64,000 bases of DNA from Phascolarctos cinereus. Taxonomy: Eukaryota; Chordata; Mammalia; Diprotodontia; Phascolarctidae. Numbering within the stretch: the stretch's first letter is position 1; the number at the start of each line of letters is the position of its first letter. The notes under the pieces were generated by a model that made no database searches, was not told the origin of the DNA, and worked only from the letters and a program-made list of their open reading frames with translations. Below, piece by piece: positions 1 through 10,625 of the stretch. The DNA lies in the NCBI RefSeq assembly GCF_002099425.1, contig NW_018343972.1:434001-498000 (forward strand), written 5' to 3'. The translations under genes were made by a program, and so were the position numbers.

Positions 1-59
1 ATGTGGAACCTATAGCTGAACACAAAGGTTCAATGAGAAACTGTCTATGTTTTAACAGT

Positions 60-275
60 AAAGCTGTCATTTATGTAGCATTTTATAGTTTACAAGGCAC
101 TTGTCCAAGATTGTCTCATTTGCTCTCTTTGGCAACCTCAAGAGGTATGTAATACAGTTGTTTTTATCCCCCTCAAAGGATAAGTAAACTGAAGCTCAGA
201 GATTAAATGACTTGCCCTAGGTCAGAGAATTCATAAGTGACAGAGCCAGGTTTTGGAACAAGGTTTCCTGGCAAT
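60..275 (-). repeat. MIR SINE, antisense
   Basis: The order is that of a reversed MIR: 'tttacaaggcactt', 'tctcattt', 'aaactgaagctcagag', 'gacttgccctaggtcagag', then 'gacagagccagg'. It is old, with many substitutions and small gaps. Confidence 0.75.
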
Positions 276-297
276 GTTTTATTTCCATGTCACTGTG

Positions 298-532
298 GCT
301 GACTCTGGATAGAGCACTGGGCTTGGAACCAGAAAGACTCATCTTCATGAGTTCAAATCCAGCCTCAGACACTTAGTAGCTGTGTGACCCTGAACAAGTC
401 ACTTAAACCTGTTTGCCTCAATTTATCTGTAAAATGAGCTCCATAAGGAAATAGCAAACCACTCTAATATCTCTGCCAAGAAAACCCCAAATTGGGTCAC
501 AAAGAGTCGGCTATGACTGAAAAGTGACTTAA
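298..532 (+). repeat. Mar1-type CORE-SINE
   Basis: It starts near 'gatagagcactgggcttgg', carries the core 'gctgtgtgaccctgaacaag', and ends in the marsupial-specific tail 'aaaaccccaaattgggtcac' followed by 'gagtcggctatgactgaaa'. It is nearly full length. Confidence 0.9.
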
Positions 533-654
533 ATTGTTGTCTCTGCTTGGGGTTATTCTGGAAAGGGACATAAAACATGTAGAAAGAGAAATACGATTTG
601 AAAAAACAATACAGTATGTGCTTAGGAAATATAAAGTGTTCTAATATCATATAA

Positions 655-1010
655 AGAGGATAGCAATTCCAGATTGGAAGAAAGGAGCAGGAAAAAGGGG
701 GTAAATTAATGAAAGCTTCATGGAAGAAGTAGTATTCAGCTGGGATTTGAAGGATAAATAGTATGTCAAAGGTGAACAGCATTCAACATATAAGGAATGG
801 GGAAATGAAACTAGCCAAACAAAGCAGTTTTTATTTGATCCTAAAAGGCACTAGGGAGCCATCAGTGTTTATGATGTAAGGGAATGAAATGGTCAGACTT
901 GAACTTCAGGGAAATCTCTTTTAGCAGCTGTATGGAGGAGAGGTGGGAGAGATTTAAAGCAAGGAGATTAATTAGGAGAGACTTAAAACAAGGAGATTAA
1001 TTAGGAGACT
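655..1010 (-). repeat. L2-type LINE fragment, antisense
   Basis: The series 'cttcatggaagaagtagtattcagctgggatttgaagga', 'tttttatttgatcct', 'agggagcca' and 'aaatggtcagacttgaacttcaggg' follows the reverse complement of the 3' half of an L2-clade element, at about 75 percent similarity by eye. Confidence 0.7.
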
Positions 1011-1077
1011 ACTGTGAATGTGAGCAGCTGTGTAACCCTAGGGAAAGGAAATACCCTTTCTACTGTTAGACTCACTA

Positions 1078-1278
1078 CAGAGATTCTTAACCGTTTTTTA
1101 TGTCATAGACGTCTTTGACAATCTTGTGAAGCTTATGGATATCTTGGAATAATGTTTTCCAATGCATGTAATAAAAATACATAGTGTTAGGAAGGAAGTC
1201 AATTATCTTGAAATTAAACTATCAAAATTTTTTTTTAAAGTTTATAGACTTCAAGCTGAGAACCCTTGCAGTAGCCCA
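1078..1278. mobile_element. hAT-type MITE (diverged)
   Basis: Its left end 'cagagattcttaacc' is roughly complementary to its right end 'gctgagaacccttgc'. The interior 'catagacgtctttgacaatc' matches the copy at 51582-51811 ('catggacccctttggcagtc'). No clean 8-bp target duplication is left. The family name is not assigned. Confidence 0.6.
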
Positions 1279-1279
1279 A

Positions 1280-1718
1280 GTAAAGGGATTAGGTAGATTT
1301 TTAGTAAAGACACTACCAAAAGTACATATTTATAACAGCAGTAGGGTAGAGGCCTCCTTTTTGGTTATCTTTCAATTATCTGTGGCCCACACAAAAGGGA
1401 CAGCATAGACAAATGAAATCCACAGGAGTTTCTTCAACTTAACTTAGCCAGTTTGAATCCCTTTCTTGGAAAACTACTTTTTAATCAGAATTAGCACAAA
1501 GTATCAGAAGTAACAGGGTATACCAGATTCTCTTGCTCCTTCTGCATCCTAACTAGCTCACTTTCTCCACTTTTCTAAGATACAACAACTCCCTTTCATT
1601 CAGGCAGATCCCCTATGGTCCAGAGGCAATAGGAACAGAGAAAATAAATGAAATCCACAGGGGTGAAATCTGCCTATCCATATGAATCTTCTCCCAAGTT
1701 GACAAAAAAATCTGGTCA
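1280..1718. other. No feature identified
   Basis: AT-rich intronic DNA without a recognisable repeat or exon. The phrase 'aatgaaatccacagg' occurs twice (near 1414 and 1650), which may be a small diverged duplication. Confidence 0.4.
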
Positions 1719-1719
1719 A

Positions 1720-1995
1720 AACTCAGTCTCTGCTCAAAAGCTCTTTAATGCTTCCTCATGGATTGATGAATAAATTCCAAACTCCTTAGACCGGTTCAGA
1801 AGAACTTTCAAATATTGGTGCCTCCCTAATTTTCTAACCTTGTCTACGATACTCCCCCTACTCTATGTACAATATGTCTCAGCCAAATTGGACTACTTTC
1901 CAACTTCCAATACAAATTCTCTGATGTCCTGTCACCATGTCGTTGGTCTGATTGTTTTGTCACACATATTTCTTACATGTGTGCCTCACTACTAT
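1720..1995 (+). repeat. L3-type (CR1-clade) LINE fragment
   Basis: The order 'tctctgctcaaaagctctttaatgcttcc', 'aaattccaaactcctta' and 'ctcagccaaattggactac' follows the 3' part of a mammalian L3 element in sense orientation. It is heavily diverged. Confidence 0.65.
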
Positions 1996-2301
1996 TACAG
2001 TCTTAGGTTAATCTTATTCCTCGACTGGATGCTATGTATATTTGGGGGAAGGGGTGAACCAAGTTCTTAGGAAAAGGTTTTGTATTAACTGTCTTACCAT
2101 CTTATCTGAGAGTAGTAGGTGAGATGTGTGGTACTCCTCCTCTTCCCCCTCCTTTTTTTTTTTTAAAGCTAGGACAATTTACCTTTTGTCCTGCAAAGTT
2201 TTCATTTCTGATTTCCTGAAATACAGACCTGAAAAAACAGGCTTTAAAAAAGCCTATTGTGTTTTAAATGGAGCTACTTGACTTTAAACCCAAATCATAA
2301 C

Positions 2302-2302
<1 letters not shown>

Positions 2303-2334
<32 letters not shown>
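2303..2334. repeat. (ATT)n microsatellite
   Basis: About ten uninterrupted ATT units follow 'cataacttt'. They end in an asparagine-type run if translated on the minus strand, which is not a gene. Confidence 0.95.
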
Positions 2335-2944
2335 TTCCTTTGTTGATTGACCAATAACAGGCCCAGCCCAAGCCTCAAGTTTAGGTTTTGATGGCTTAGA
2401 GTAAGTGAAAATAGCAATTGTTTTCTGTTCCAGCCAGAAACTCAGAAGATCTTTCCCACCCAAACTGATATCTTTGTGATGGTAAATTGGGCCCAATCTT
2501 GACTGGAGGACAGGTCAACCAGTTACCTGTGCCACCAATGCTCCCCTTCTGTCTTTCTACCTGTTGAAATTCTGCCCATACTTTAAATCCCAGTTCAAGT
2601 GCTTTTTTCTTTATGATGTTAAGGTTTCCCAACTTTCAACATAAGAACAGTCAAAAGAATTGAGAGGAACTCAGAAGTTATCATTGATGTCACAACACAG
2701 ACTCTGTCACCATTATCAAGCCCTTGGATATTCCCTGTGCCCACTATCTTGAAGAGGGAGCACATCAAGTAGCATGATTTAGAGCACTAAATTTTCCCAA
2801 GGATGCACATAACACAAGGGAGCGCAAAACCAAACACCTGGAAATACTAGACATCCCCAGCCACACAGCTCCATTACAAAGAGGCCTCACCTAAGGGTTT
2901 TTTCTCGAGAAGGTACCTAAGCTTGTGTCTTCTCAACTCCTCAA
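2335..2944. other. Mostly unidentified; weak LINE similarity near 2560-2630
   Basis: The phrase 'ctttaaatcccagttcaagtgc' resembles the L2/L3 stretch before the 3' end, but the flanks do not extend the match. The rest shows no exon, RNA gene or known repeat. Confidence 0.35.
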
Positions 2945-3010
2945 TCATCTGTGACTCACTTCCAACTTCATCACTTAACTGAATCTGCCCTCATCAAAGT
3001 TACCTGTGAC

Positions 3011-3088
3011 CTCTCTCTCTCCCTCTCCCTCTCTCCCTCTCTCTCTCTGTCTCCTTTTTCTCTTTCTTTCTCTCTCTCTCTCTCTCTC
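3011..3088. repeat. CT-rich low-complexity tract
   Basis: Imperfect (CT)n with CCCT interruptions, sitting in the LINE reading region. It probably grew in place from a pyrimidine-rich stretch. Confidence 0.9.
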
Positions 3089-3304
3089 AAAACTCCACCC
3101 CTTCTGGTTTTCCTAATACTTGGTTCTTCTCCTGTCTGTCTGACCATTCCTTCTCAAACTTCATTGCTGGTTTATTACCCATACAACAAACAACCCCTAA
3201 ATGCGGGTGTACCCTAAGTCTCCATCCAGGACCTCTTTCTCTATATATTCTTTCACTTGGTGATTTCATCAGATCCCACAGGTCTAATTACTGACTTTAT
3301 GAAG

Positions 3305-3545
3305 ATAATAATAAAAATAATAGCTAACATATAGCATTTTAAGGTTTGCAAAGTGCTTATATATGTTATCTCACTTGATAGAACAGCCCTATGAATGAGG
3401 TATTATTATTACCCCCATTTTACAGATGAAGAAACTAAAACTCATGAGAAGTAAAGTGATTTGCCCTGGATCACACAGCTAATAAAAGAGGCAGGATTTA
3501 TACTTATCTTCCTGAGCCCAAGTCTAGTGCTCTATCCACAGGACC
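3305..3545 (-). repeat. MIR SINE, antisense, inside the LINE
   Basis: Almost full length: 'aataatagctaacatatagca', 'ggtttgcaaagtgctt', 'attttacagatgaagaaact', 'ggatcacacagctaat', then 'gtgctctatccacagga'. LINE sequence resumes immediately after it. Confidence 0.85.
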
Positions 3546-3760
3546 ACCAGATGATTTTCCCATTAATATATCCAACCCCTGTCTCCCCTGAGCCCCAGAG
3601 CCATATCACCAGTTACCTGTTAGACATTTCAAACTGAATGCATCATAGACATTTCAAATTCAGCATGGGCAAAAAAAAAATCATCATTATATTCCCCCCC
3701 TCAAAAAAACAACCCATCCCTCTTCCAAATTTCCCTATTTCTGTTGAAGATACTGCCATC

Positions 3761-3925
3761 AACTATTTTAAGCTGAGCCATGAACAAACATTGGAAGTGC
3801 TTGCCTAGTTCTGCAAGAAACCTTGTACTTGGACTTCTGTGCTCTTCTATATAGTACACTACTATTTAATAATAGAAGGCTGTGTAATAATAAATAACTG
3901 CGTTCCCTTCATTAAAAAAAAAAAA
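3761..3925 (+). mobile_element. Retroposed 3' end of a polyadenylated RNA
   Basis: About 153 bp of sequence unlike the surrounding LINE ends with the signal AATAAA (in 'aataataaataactg') roughly 20 bp before an A12 tail at 3914-3925. It is flanked by diverged direct repeats, aagatactgccatc at 3747-3760 and aagataccatcatc at 3924-3937, whose differences are mainly transitions. These are the marks of LINE-mediated retroposition. The source transcript is not recognised; it could be an mRNA 3' UTR or an unlisted SINE. Confidence 0.6.
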
Positions 3926-4582
3926 GATACCATCATCCTTCCAGTCTCCCAGGTTTATAACATCTAAGTCATCCTCAACTCCTCACCAATAGATTGCCAA
4001 ATTTTGTCTTTTCTCCTCCTACATCTTTCACATCCACTCCTTTCTCTATTCATGCTACCACTATTACAGTTCAAACTCATCACTTCTCTCTTAGACTGTT
4101 GCAATAACCTCCTGATTAATCTTCTTGCCTCAAATCCTTCCCCACTATAATCTATCCTCTCCCATGCAGCTGCTAAAGAGGTTTTCCTAAAGTGTAAGTC
4201 TGTCCACATCACTCCAATTACTCAATGAACTGCAATGACTCCTTATTCCTTTTATGATAAAAAAGAAAATGCTGTTTGATCTTGAAGATCCTTCACAACC
4301 TGGCCCCAATATACCTTTCTAATTTTCTTATGCATTACTCCCTTTCCTACATTCCCCTCATCCAGCCAGACTGGCCTTCTGGCTATTCTTCACAAATCAT
4401 TTGGCTATATATTGGATAAGAGATTTCAGTGCAAAGGTAATAAAATGCTGGAAAACATGGTTCAGGAGTAAGAAACAAGTTGGGCTAAAGGTTTGTATAA
4501 ACTGTAGAGAAGTCTCACGCCCCCATAAGATGCATGCTTTGTTCAATAAGCCAGTCAGAAGGCACTGGATTTGCCAAGTACA

Positions 4583-4583
<1 letters not shown>

Positions 4584-4647
<64 letters not shown>
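4584..4647. repeat. (CA)n microsatellite
   Basis: Thirty-two uninterrupted CA units, likely polymorphic. Confidence 0.98.
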
Positions 4648-4649
<2 letters not shown>

Positions 4650-4884
4650 ATCACCATTATAAAAAAATGAACTACACTTACCAGAGACCAAATGATTGGT
4701 CCCTGATGTGGAAGTTATTTCCAAATCCTCCATCTATATACAATCAGAACACTGACTTATTAATATAAAAATCAATAAGAAATTAGAAGAATAAAAATCA
4801 AAAGACAGGGCATATAACTAAGATAGTCTCCTTCTGCCCTATTTAAACAAACTAGTAATGCTGAAAAATAGGAAACAGATAATA

Positions 4885-4955
4885 GTATATACATTAGCAC
4901 AATAACGAGCACATGGTAGGTGCTTATAAATGTTTATTGACTAACTAAGACTGAC
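4885..4955 (+). repeat. L2/MIR 3' tail fragment
   Basis: 'aacgagcacatggtaggtgc' followed by 'aaatgtttattgac' is the shared 3' terminal motif of the L2 and MIR families. Confidence 0.7.
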
Positions 4956-4959
4956 ACAA

Positions 4960-5638
4960 ACTATTACCATCTTCTAAGGATGTTTAATTATTAATCATTC
5001 CTCATGATGAGAAGCAGATTTAATGAGAACCATGATTCAGAAAGGGAGTTCACAGCTTTGTCTGAGGGCACTAAAGTTAGAGGCAGGAAAGTTTAGAGGG
5101 AGCTGACGGCATCTGAGGTCCTTCAGCAGAAGAAATATATTTTAGCTCTTAGCTGACAAAAATGTTTAAAGATGTTAAATAATAGTAGCAGCCAAGTGAG
5201 CTCTCCCACCTGAGCGACCATCTCCCCAGGAATGGACACACATGATTTTCCTGAGGTCTAGCTAGGTCCTAACTACATCATCTGAGGGTGTACTTTGTGC
5301 CACTTTCCACAGGCATGATTTGTGATGTTTGCCCTGGGTATAAGAATTCCTAGTTATGATTCTGATAAGATGACCAAAATAGCCCAGAAACCACTGAGCC
5401 AGCAAACACTTGATGTCCTTACCAGTTGAAGAGATGACAGCCAAGGGCAAAACCAGCTTAGAATTTAAACTTGTTTGTAAAATCTTGTCCGGGATGATGG
5501 GAGAAGATCATGATCAATATCTACCATAAAATAGTGAGAGCAGTGGAAAGTAAAAGAAATTTAAAGGATGTTTAGCAAATGACCCAGTTAAGTAAAAGCT
5601 ATCTTTAAAAGGGCCATTTAAGACTGCAATATAAAAAG
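4960..5638. other. No feature identified
   Basis: Intronic DNA of ordinary composition. No splice-flanked open frame or known repeat seen. Confidence 0.4.
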
Positions 5639-5639
5639 A

Positions 5640-6165
5640 GACAATGAATGAATGAAAAATGGAAAAGATCTGTAAAGATTGCTATATTAAAAACTCTACT
5701 TTCCATCAGTGACAATGGATCCCCCACGTTTGTATTCTAACATGTTATCTGGTATGCCTCATGAAGAAATTGAAATGTCACTACATCAAATGAAGAAAAA
5801 CAGAAGAACCATACTACACTAAGTATGCACAGAGGAGTTTGTGTTTTATCCTAGAAACACAACTGCAAAGGTATTTTAGGATTAATTCTCAAGGTATATT
5901 AAAGAAGGCAGGATATTAAACTCTTAGGAAAAAAGAAACTTGGACCTTATTATCACCCCACTCCAAGAAAGGCAATTGAGAGATTACTAATAACAATCAA
6001 CCCATTTGCCTACCTTCCCATATTTATAAAACTTTTATGAGAATAAGCAAATGTAAAAGTCCTGCTTGAAAACAGTATGAGGAGGGGAAGAGGCAGGTGT
6101 TTGCAAATGATATTCTACAGACTAACACATCCATATAGACACACAATTGATTGAAAGGCTATTTG
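5640..6165 (+). repeat. RTE-clade LINE, reverse-transcriptase remnant
   Basis: Conceptual translation shows pieces in RTE/BovB order: an amphipathic segment EIEMSLHQMKKNRR (compare the family's V-x-x-A-[IL]-x-x-MKxxKAPG) near 5770-5815, then a KGN...NNNQP stretch, and ICLPSHIYKTFMRI at 6004-6045, close to the RTE motif ICLLSHIYKLF. The copy carries stops and is clearly dead. RTE elements are abundant in marsupials. Confidence 0.65.
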
Positions 6166-6294
6166 TATATACATATAATGTATATGTATACATACACACC
6201 AAAAAAGCAATAAAAATTAGCCTTATTTATGATTACAAAGGCAAAAATGTTGAATAAAATTTTAGCCAATGGGACATAGTAGTTCTTCACTAAA

Positions 6295-7130
6295 GTCTTC
6301 CTTCAATGCCTCCTCAAGGTGTAGAGTCACCCTTGATTCTTCACTTTCCTTCATCCTCCAATATCTAATCCACTGCCAAGTCTTGCCATGCCTATTTCCA
6401 TAGCAATTCTCATATCTTTCCTCTTCTTTTCACTCTCATGACCACTACCTCTAAATTAAGCCTGTATTTTCTCTCTCACTTGGCCTACTACAAAAGCTTC
6501 ACCATAATTTGGTCTCCCTCCTTCCAGGCCACCCTCCCACAGCTACAGAAGTGATACTCTTAAAGCAAAGGCCTGACCATGTCATTCTCCCTCTTAAGAA
6601 GCCTTAGTGAATCTCTACTGCCTCTAGGATAAAATACAAATTCCTCTATATGGAGTTTAATGCTCTTTACAATCTGGCTACAGACATTACAGATTAAACA
6701 TTTTCCTCCTTAAGAACTCAACGGTCCAGCAGAACTAATCTATTTGTTGTTTCTTGTACATATTTACTGTATACAACAGGACTTTGCACCCTGGAATGCT
6801 CTATCAGGTTGTAGACTCTCTAGCCTCCTTCAGCTCAGAGGGCGTCTCCTAGAGAAGGCCTTCCCTAATCTCCCGTTGTTGGAGCTCTTACCTGACTCCC
6901 CTATATTACTTTGTATTTACTCTGTATATATTCAATCTATGCGTATCTGTGTAAATTTTATCCTGAGCTCCCACCAGCCCCTACTTAGAATGGAAGCTCC
7001 TTAAGAGCAGGAATGGTTTCTTTTTCTTTTATTTATTTGTTTGTTCGTTTATTTTCTGTCTTCATATCTGAACCACCTTCCACAGTACCTGGCATATAAT
7101 CAGTGCTAGATAAATGTTTTTTGAATTGAA
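6295..7130 (+). repeat. L2/L3-type LINE, 3' portion
   Basis: Sense text typical of the clade: 'tccactgccaagtcttgcc', 'gtgatactcttaaagcaaaggcctgacc', 'gatcaatgc'-region equivalents, and the ending 'gaatggaagctccttaagagcagg ... cagtacctggcatataatcag', then 'taaatgttttttgaattgaa'. An AT-rich TTTATT run lies at 7021-7055. Confidence 0.75.
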
Positions 7131-7154
7131 CTGAGCTCAAATTGAAGTGAACCT

Positions 7155-8705
7155 AGGTTCTTAAAAGCTATGCTAGGGGAGTTTTGGGGCAAGTTAAGTT
7201 CTATCAAGGTAAAAAGGCTTCAGGTATGGGACCTAAGACAGATGGTTGGCCAAGGACCAGCCTACTTAAATTCAGAGAGAGGGGCTTATCACCAGATGGT
7301 TAGTCACCAAGTAATGATTTTTTTTCCTCTAACTACATCAATTGCCAAGGCCTGTCAATTTCCTCTTCATGACATCTTTTATATGCTCTCTTCTCTCCTT
7401 TGACATTGCCCCCACTATGGTGCAAACCCTTATCACCTCATACCTGCACTATTGCAACAGCCTGCCTCAAGTCTCCCCCAGCTCCAATCCATCTTCCCGT
7501 CAGTCACTAAAGTGTTTTTCCTAAGTCACAAGTGCAATCATGTCACCCTCCTGACCCAATAAACTGTAGTGGTTCCTTATTACCTCCAAGATCAAATATA
7601 AATACTGTTTGGCATTTTAAGCCCTCCATAGCCCCCTCCTACCTTTCCAGTCTTCTTCCACTTTACTCTCTCCCATGTACTCTTCCATCCAATGACAATG
7701 GCTTCCTGGTTGTTGCACGAACAAAACACTCCATCTCCTGAGTCTGGGCATTTTCTCTGGCTGTTCCCCTTGGCTGGAATGCTCTCCCTCCTCATCTCCA
7801 CCAACTGACCTCCCTGGCTTCCTTTTTTAAATCCCAACTAAAATCTCATCTTTTACAGGAAGCTTTTCCCAATTTTTCTCAGTTCTAGTACCTTCCCTCT
7901 GTTAATTATAATTGATTCTTGGCATTCATGGTAGTTATGGTCTATAAAGTTGCCATAAACACCTAATTAGTTAATACTGAACCATTGATCTAAGGGGAAA
8001 TACAGGGTTAGGTTCCTGTGAGCCTTTTGTCACAACATTTACTTTAGCACTTTCCGGGGCAGAGCAGCCTCGAGTACAGATCAGCAAATTTCCTCTTCCT
8101 TTTTCTGGATGTGCTGTATTATTGATTCATCAACATTGAACTCAATGCCAACAGTACTATAACTCATGCCTGAATGTCCAATATACAGATTTTCTCCACA
8201 AGGAATATCCTTCTTGCCCTTAGGAACACTAGATAGCACTTCAGCACTACATTTAGGGGCTATTTTAAATAGTGAAATCACCAACAAAAAGCACTAAAAT
8301 GTGAAAAATATGGCACTAGATAAATGGTGAAAAGGACAATTGTTTAGTTGAGAACTGGTTTGACCTCAGCTAGGAACTACACGGGTTTAAGGTGACTCAA
8401 ATTTTTCAAGCTCTGTGTGTGTCTGCAAATAACCTCAAAGGTGCTGCAAGTATTGATTTGGCAGTTACAAATAATTTTTAATAACTAGGTGAATTCTAAA
8501 ATAAGGAATCTGCTAACAATGAGGATCAACTGTATTTCCTACTTATGTAGATAGCTGGTTTGTACATATATGATTGCATGTTGTCTCCCCCATTAGATTG
8601 TGAGCTCTGTGAGGTCAGGGACTGTCTTTTGCTTCTTTTTGTAGTCCCAACACTTAGCACAGTGCCTGGCACACAGTAGGTGCTTAATAAATGTTTATTG
8701 ATTAA
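7155..8705 (+). repeat. L2-type LINE 3' end with an unusual 5' segment
   Basis: From 'catcaattgccaaggcctgtc' (about 7338) onward this is L2, ending 'cctggcacacagtaggtgc' and 'aataaatgtttattgattaa'. It is split by the DNA transposon at 7909-8532. The preceding ~180 bp (7155-7337) are not L2 as I know it, yet the same segment joined at the same point occurs at 10366 onward. Confidence 0.75.
7909..8532. mobile_element. Non-autonomous Tc1/mariner-type (Tigger/pogo-like) DNA transposon
   Basis: The insert of 624 bp splits an L2 exactly between 'ctgttaat' and 'tttcctacttat'. TA dinucleotides lie at 7907-7908 and 8533-8534. The ends 'taattgattctt' and 'gaggatcaactg' are inverted repeats (compare the reverse complement cagttgatcctc). 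TA target plus CAG-type ends point to Tigger/pogo relatives. The interior resembles an ancient therian element; I do not recall its exact name. No transposase frame remains. Confidence 0.75.
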
Positions 8706-8764
8706 TTATCAGTTAACAAATCTGAAGGACTAAAGCACAGAAAAAGTAATGCTCTCCACCAGTG

Positions 8765-9055
8765 GAGGAAATACCCTTACCAATGAAATCACAAGTCCTT
8801 GAATTATTGAAAAAAGAATAAGCAATCTGTCGAGAGGAATTATTCACCACAACCACGAAAGATTTGTCCCAGGAGTGCCAAGATGATTCAATACCAAGGC
8901 AATGATTAATGTAATTCCTCATATCAACAGGGGGAAAAAATAAAAATCATATGATCATGTCAGCAGGTGCCAAAAAAACATATGCCATTTATAACAAAAA
9001 TCAACTGTCATTTATGCTTTAAACACCATTAAAAATATGAATAAAATACAGGAAT
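8765..9055 (+). repeat. L1 ORF2 fragment (reverse transcriptase)
   Basis: The DNA 'gatttgtcccaggagtgcca' to 'aaaaatcatatgatcatgtc' corresponds to the L1 RT stretch GF-x-PG...NVI and HMI-x-S-x-DAEKAF. It is badly decayed. It is the first in a colinear series of L1 pieces. Confidence 0.7.
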
Positions 9056-9099
9056 AACAGTTGTTACTTTTCTTTTAAGTAATAAAGAACATTTACTTG

Positions 9100-10340
9100 A
9101 AACTAAGCCCCAACATCATTCTCCATTTTGGAGGAATTCAGTCTGGGGAAGGGGGTAGGCTTTGTCTCCTCCCTCTCACTCTATATTGTGTTCTCCTCCC
9201 CTGCTACCGCCCCCCACACAAATGGCCTGAATTTCCCCCTCAGACTTTGCTGAAAGTGGCAGCAGACCCAGCTGGATGCTCCAAAGAGGAAGATGAAACA
9301 AATGACACAAGATGAAGACCAAAAGGAAGGCTCAGGAAGAGCACCAGGTTTGAGGAGTAGGGGGGGTCCAGGTTCTCCTTCACCTCATGCAGTGGGGCCA
9401 AGAGAACCTCAGCAGTGACGCTCACCTGGACATGCAGCAATGACGCCCTGGGGAAGCAGAACTCCCAGCACACTGAGGATGATATCATCCCATGCACTGG
9501 CAACCCAGTGCCTCGCGAAGGCACAGGTGGGGAGCATCGCCTTGCTTCCAGCATTTGGATAGTACCAGGATTCTCCACAGGGGCCAGTGAGAAGAAGCAG
9601 CCAGGGCAATAAACAGGAGGCCAAGATGCAGAAGGCATGAAGGAACAGTGACACTGAAAAGCTCCTAAATGCCGGGGTACAGGAGCTATCTCATGAGAAT
9701 CAACACAAATGTCTTATCTGCATGGACATTCCTACATGACACCTGCCCATCCAAGATTAGCAAAATGTCCTGGGAGAACTGCTGGTCCTGGATCCCGGGA
9801 GCCCAGAAGCTATACTCCCAGGAAACTGGATCAGCCCCCAGGTTCTTGCAGAGAATCTACTTGTGAACCCAGACCATAAGGACCAGATGTGAGCTGAACC
9901 TGGGTCGTGCTCACTCACTGCCCACTAAGACACACATGTGCACTGGCCTGTGTATACATCCCCGTGGACACAAAGACACTGGAGCCAGAGCAATGGGAGT
10001 GGAGCTGCCCTGCCTCCTTCCTCCCCATCTCCCCTTACCTTACCCATAGTAGCTCAGACTTCAGACTAGAGCTGGAAGCACACCACCCTGACCCAGGCCT
10101 GTCTCATCCCAGACCTTCACTACCCTGTTCATCTTTATCCCACCTTCTCCCCTGTGCATCTGAAGCTTGGTGACTGGGAAGGTCTGTGCAAACACATAGA
10201 CGGACAGGCAGAACAACAGGCTAGATGAACACATGAAAGAGACCCTGTATGTTGACAATGTGGTATATGTGTAGGACAGACCCTTCTCACCTTGTCCTTG
10301 GGGGCAGGACTGATTTCTTCATTATCCCTTCATAATCCTA
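9100..10340. other. Unidentified GC-rich block, possible pseudogene
   Basis: About 1.2 kb of non-repetitive, richer-GC sequence lies between L1 and L2 fossils. The minus strand has hydrophobic open stretches (for instance around 9560-9650, and 10180-10258 with a run like SSSLLFCLSVYVF) broken by stops, and a donor-like GTCCAG|GTGAGC near 9425. No domain is recognised on either strand. It may be a decayed gene copy, a non-coding transcript, or unique intronic DNA. Confidence 0.35.
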
Positions 10341-10365
10341 CCACCTCCCACAGCACTTCTTAAAA

Positions 10366-10625
10366 AGCTATACCAGTGTAGTTCAAGCAAGTTAAGTCGC
10401 ATCAAGCTGAAAAGGCTTCGGGTATGAGACCCATGACAGGCTATTGGCCAAGGATCAGCCAATTGAAGTTCAGAAAGAGGGGCTCGTCACAATATGGTTG
10501 GCCACCAGGGAATGATCTTTTTCTTCTAGCTACATCAATTGCCAAGGCCTGTCAATTTTACCTTTGCAACCTCTCTCTTCCACACTGCCCCATCTCTCCT
10601 CTGACACTGCCCCTTTCCAAACTTA
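10366..10625 (+). repeat. Second copy of the 'unknown segment + L2' unit
   Basis: Positions 10366-10535 match 7155-7337 piece by piece ('gcaagttaagt', 'aaaaggcttc', 'ttggccaagga', 'agaggggct', 'ggccacca'), and the L2 part again begins at 'ctacatcaattgccaaggcc'. Here the L2 stops after about 75 bp at 'ctctgacactgcccc' and the next L2 piece starts from an earlier point of the consensus. Confidence 0.65.

Larger units (their letters stand above)
2945..4400 (+). repeat. L2/L3-type LINE ORF2 to near 3' end, interrupted three times
   Basis: Sense-orientation L2-clade text runs 2945-3305, 3546-3760 and 3926-4400: 'aactgaatctgccctcatcaaagttacc', 'ggttcttctcctgtctgtctgacc', then 'cctcaactcctcacc', 'ttgcaataacctcctga' and 'ccttcacaacctggcccc'. 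It is split by a CT-rich expansion, an antisense MIR and a small retroposed insert, so this LINE is older than all three. Confidence 0.75.
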
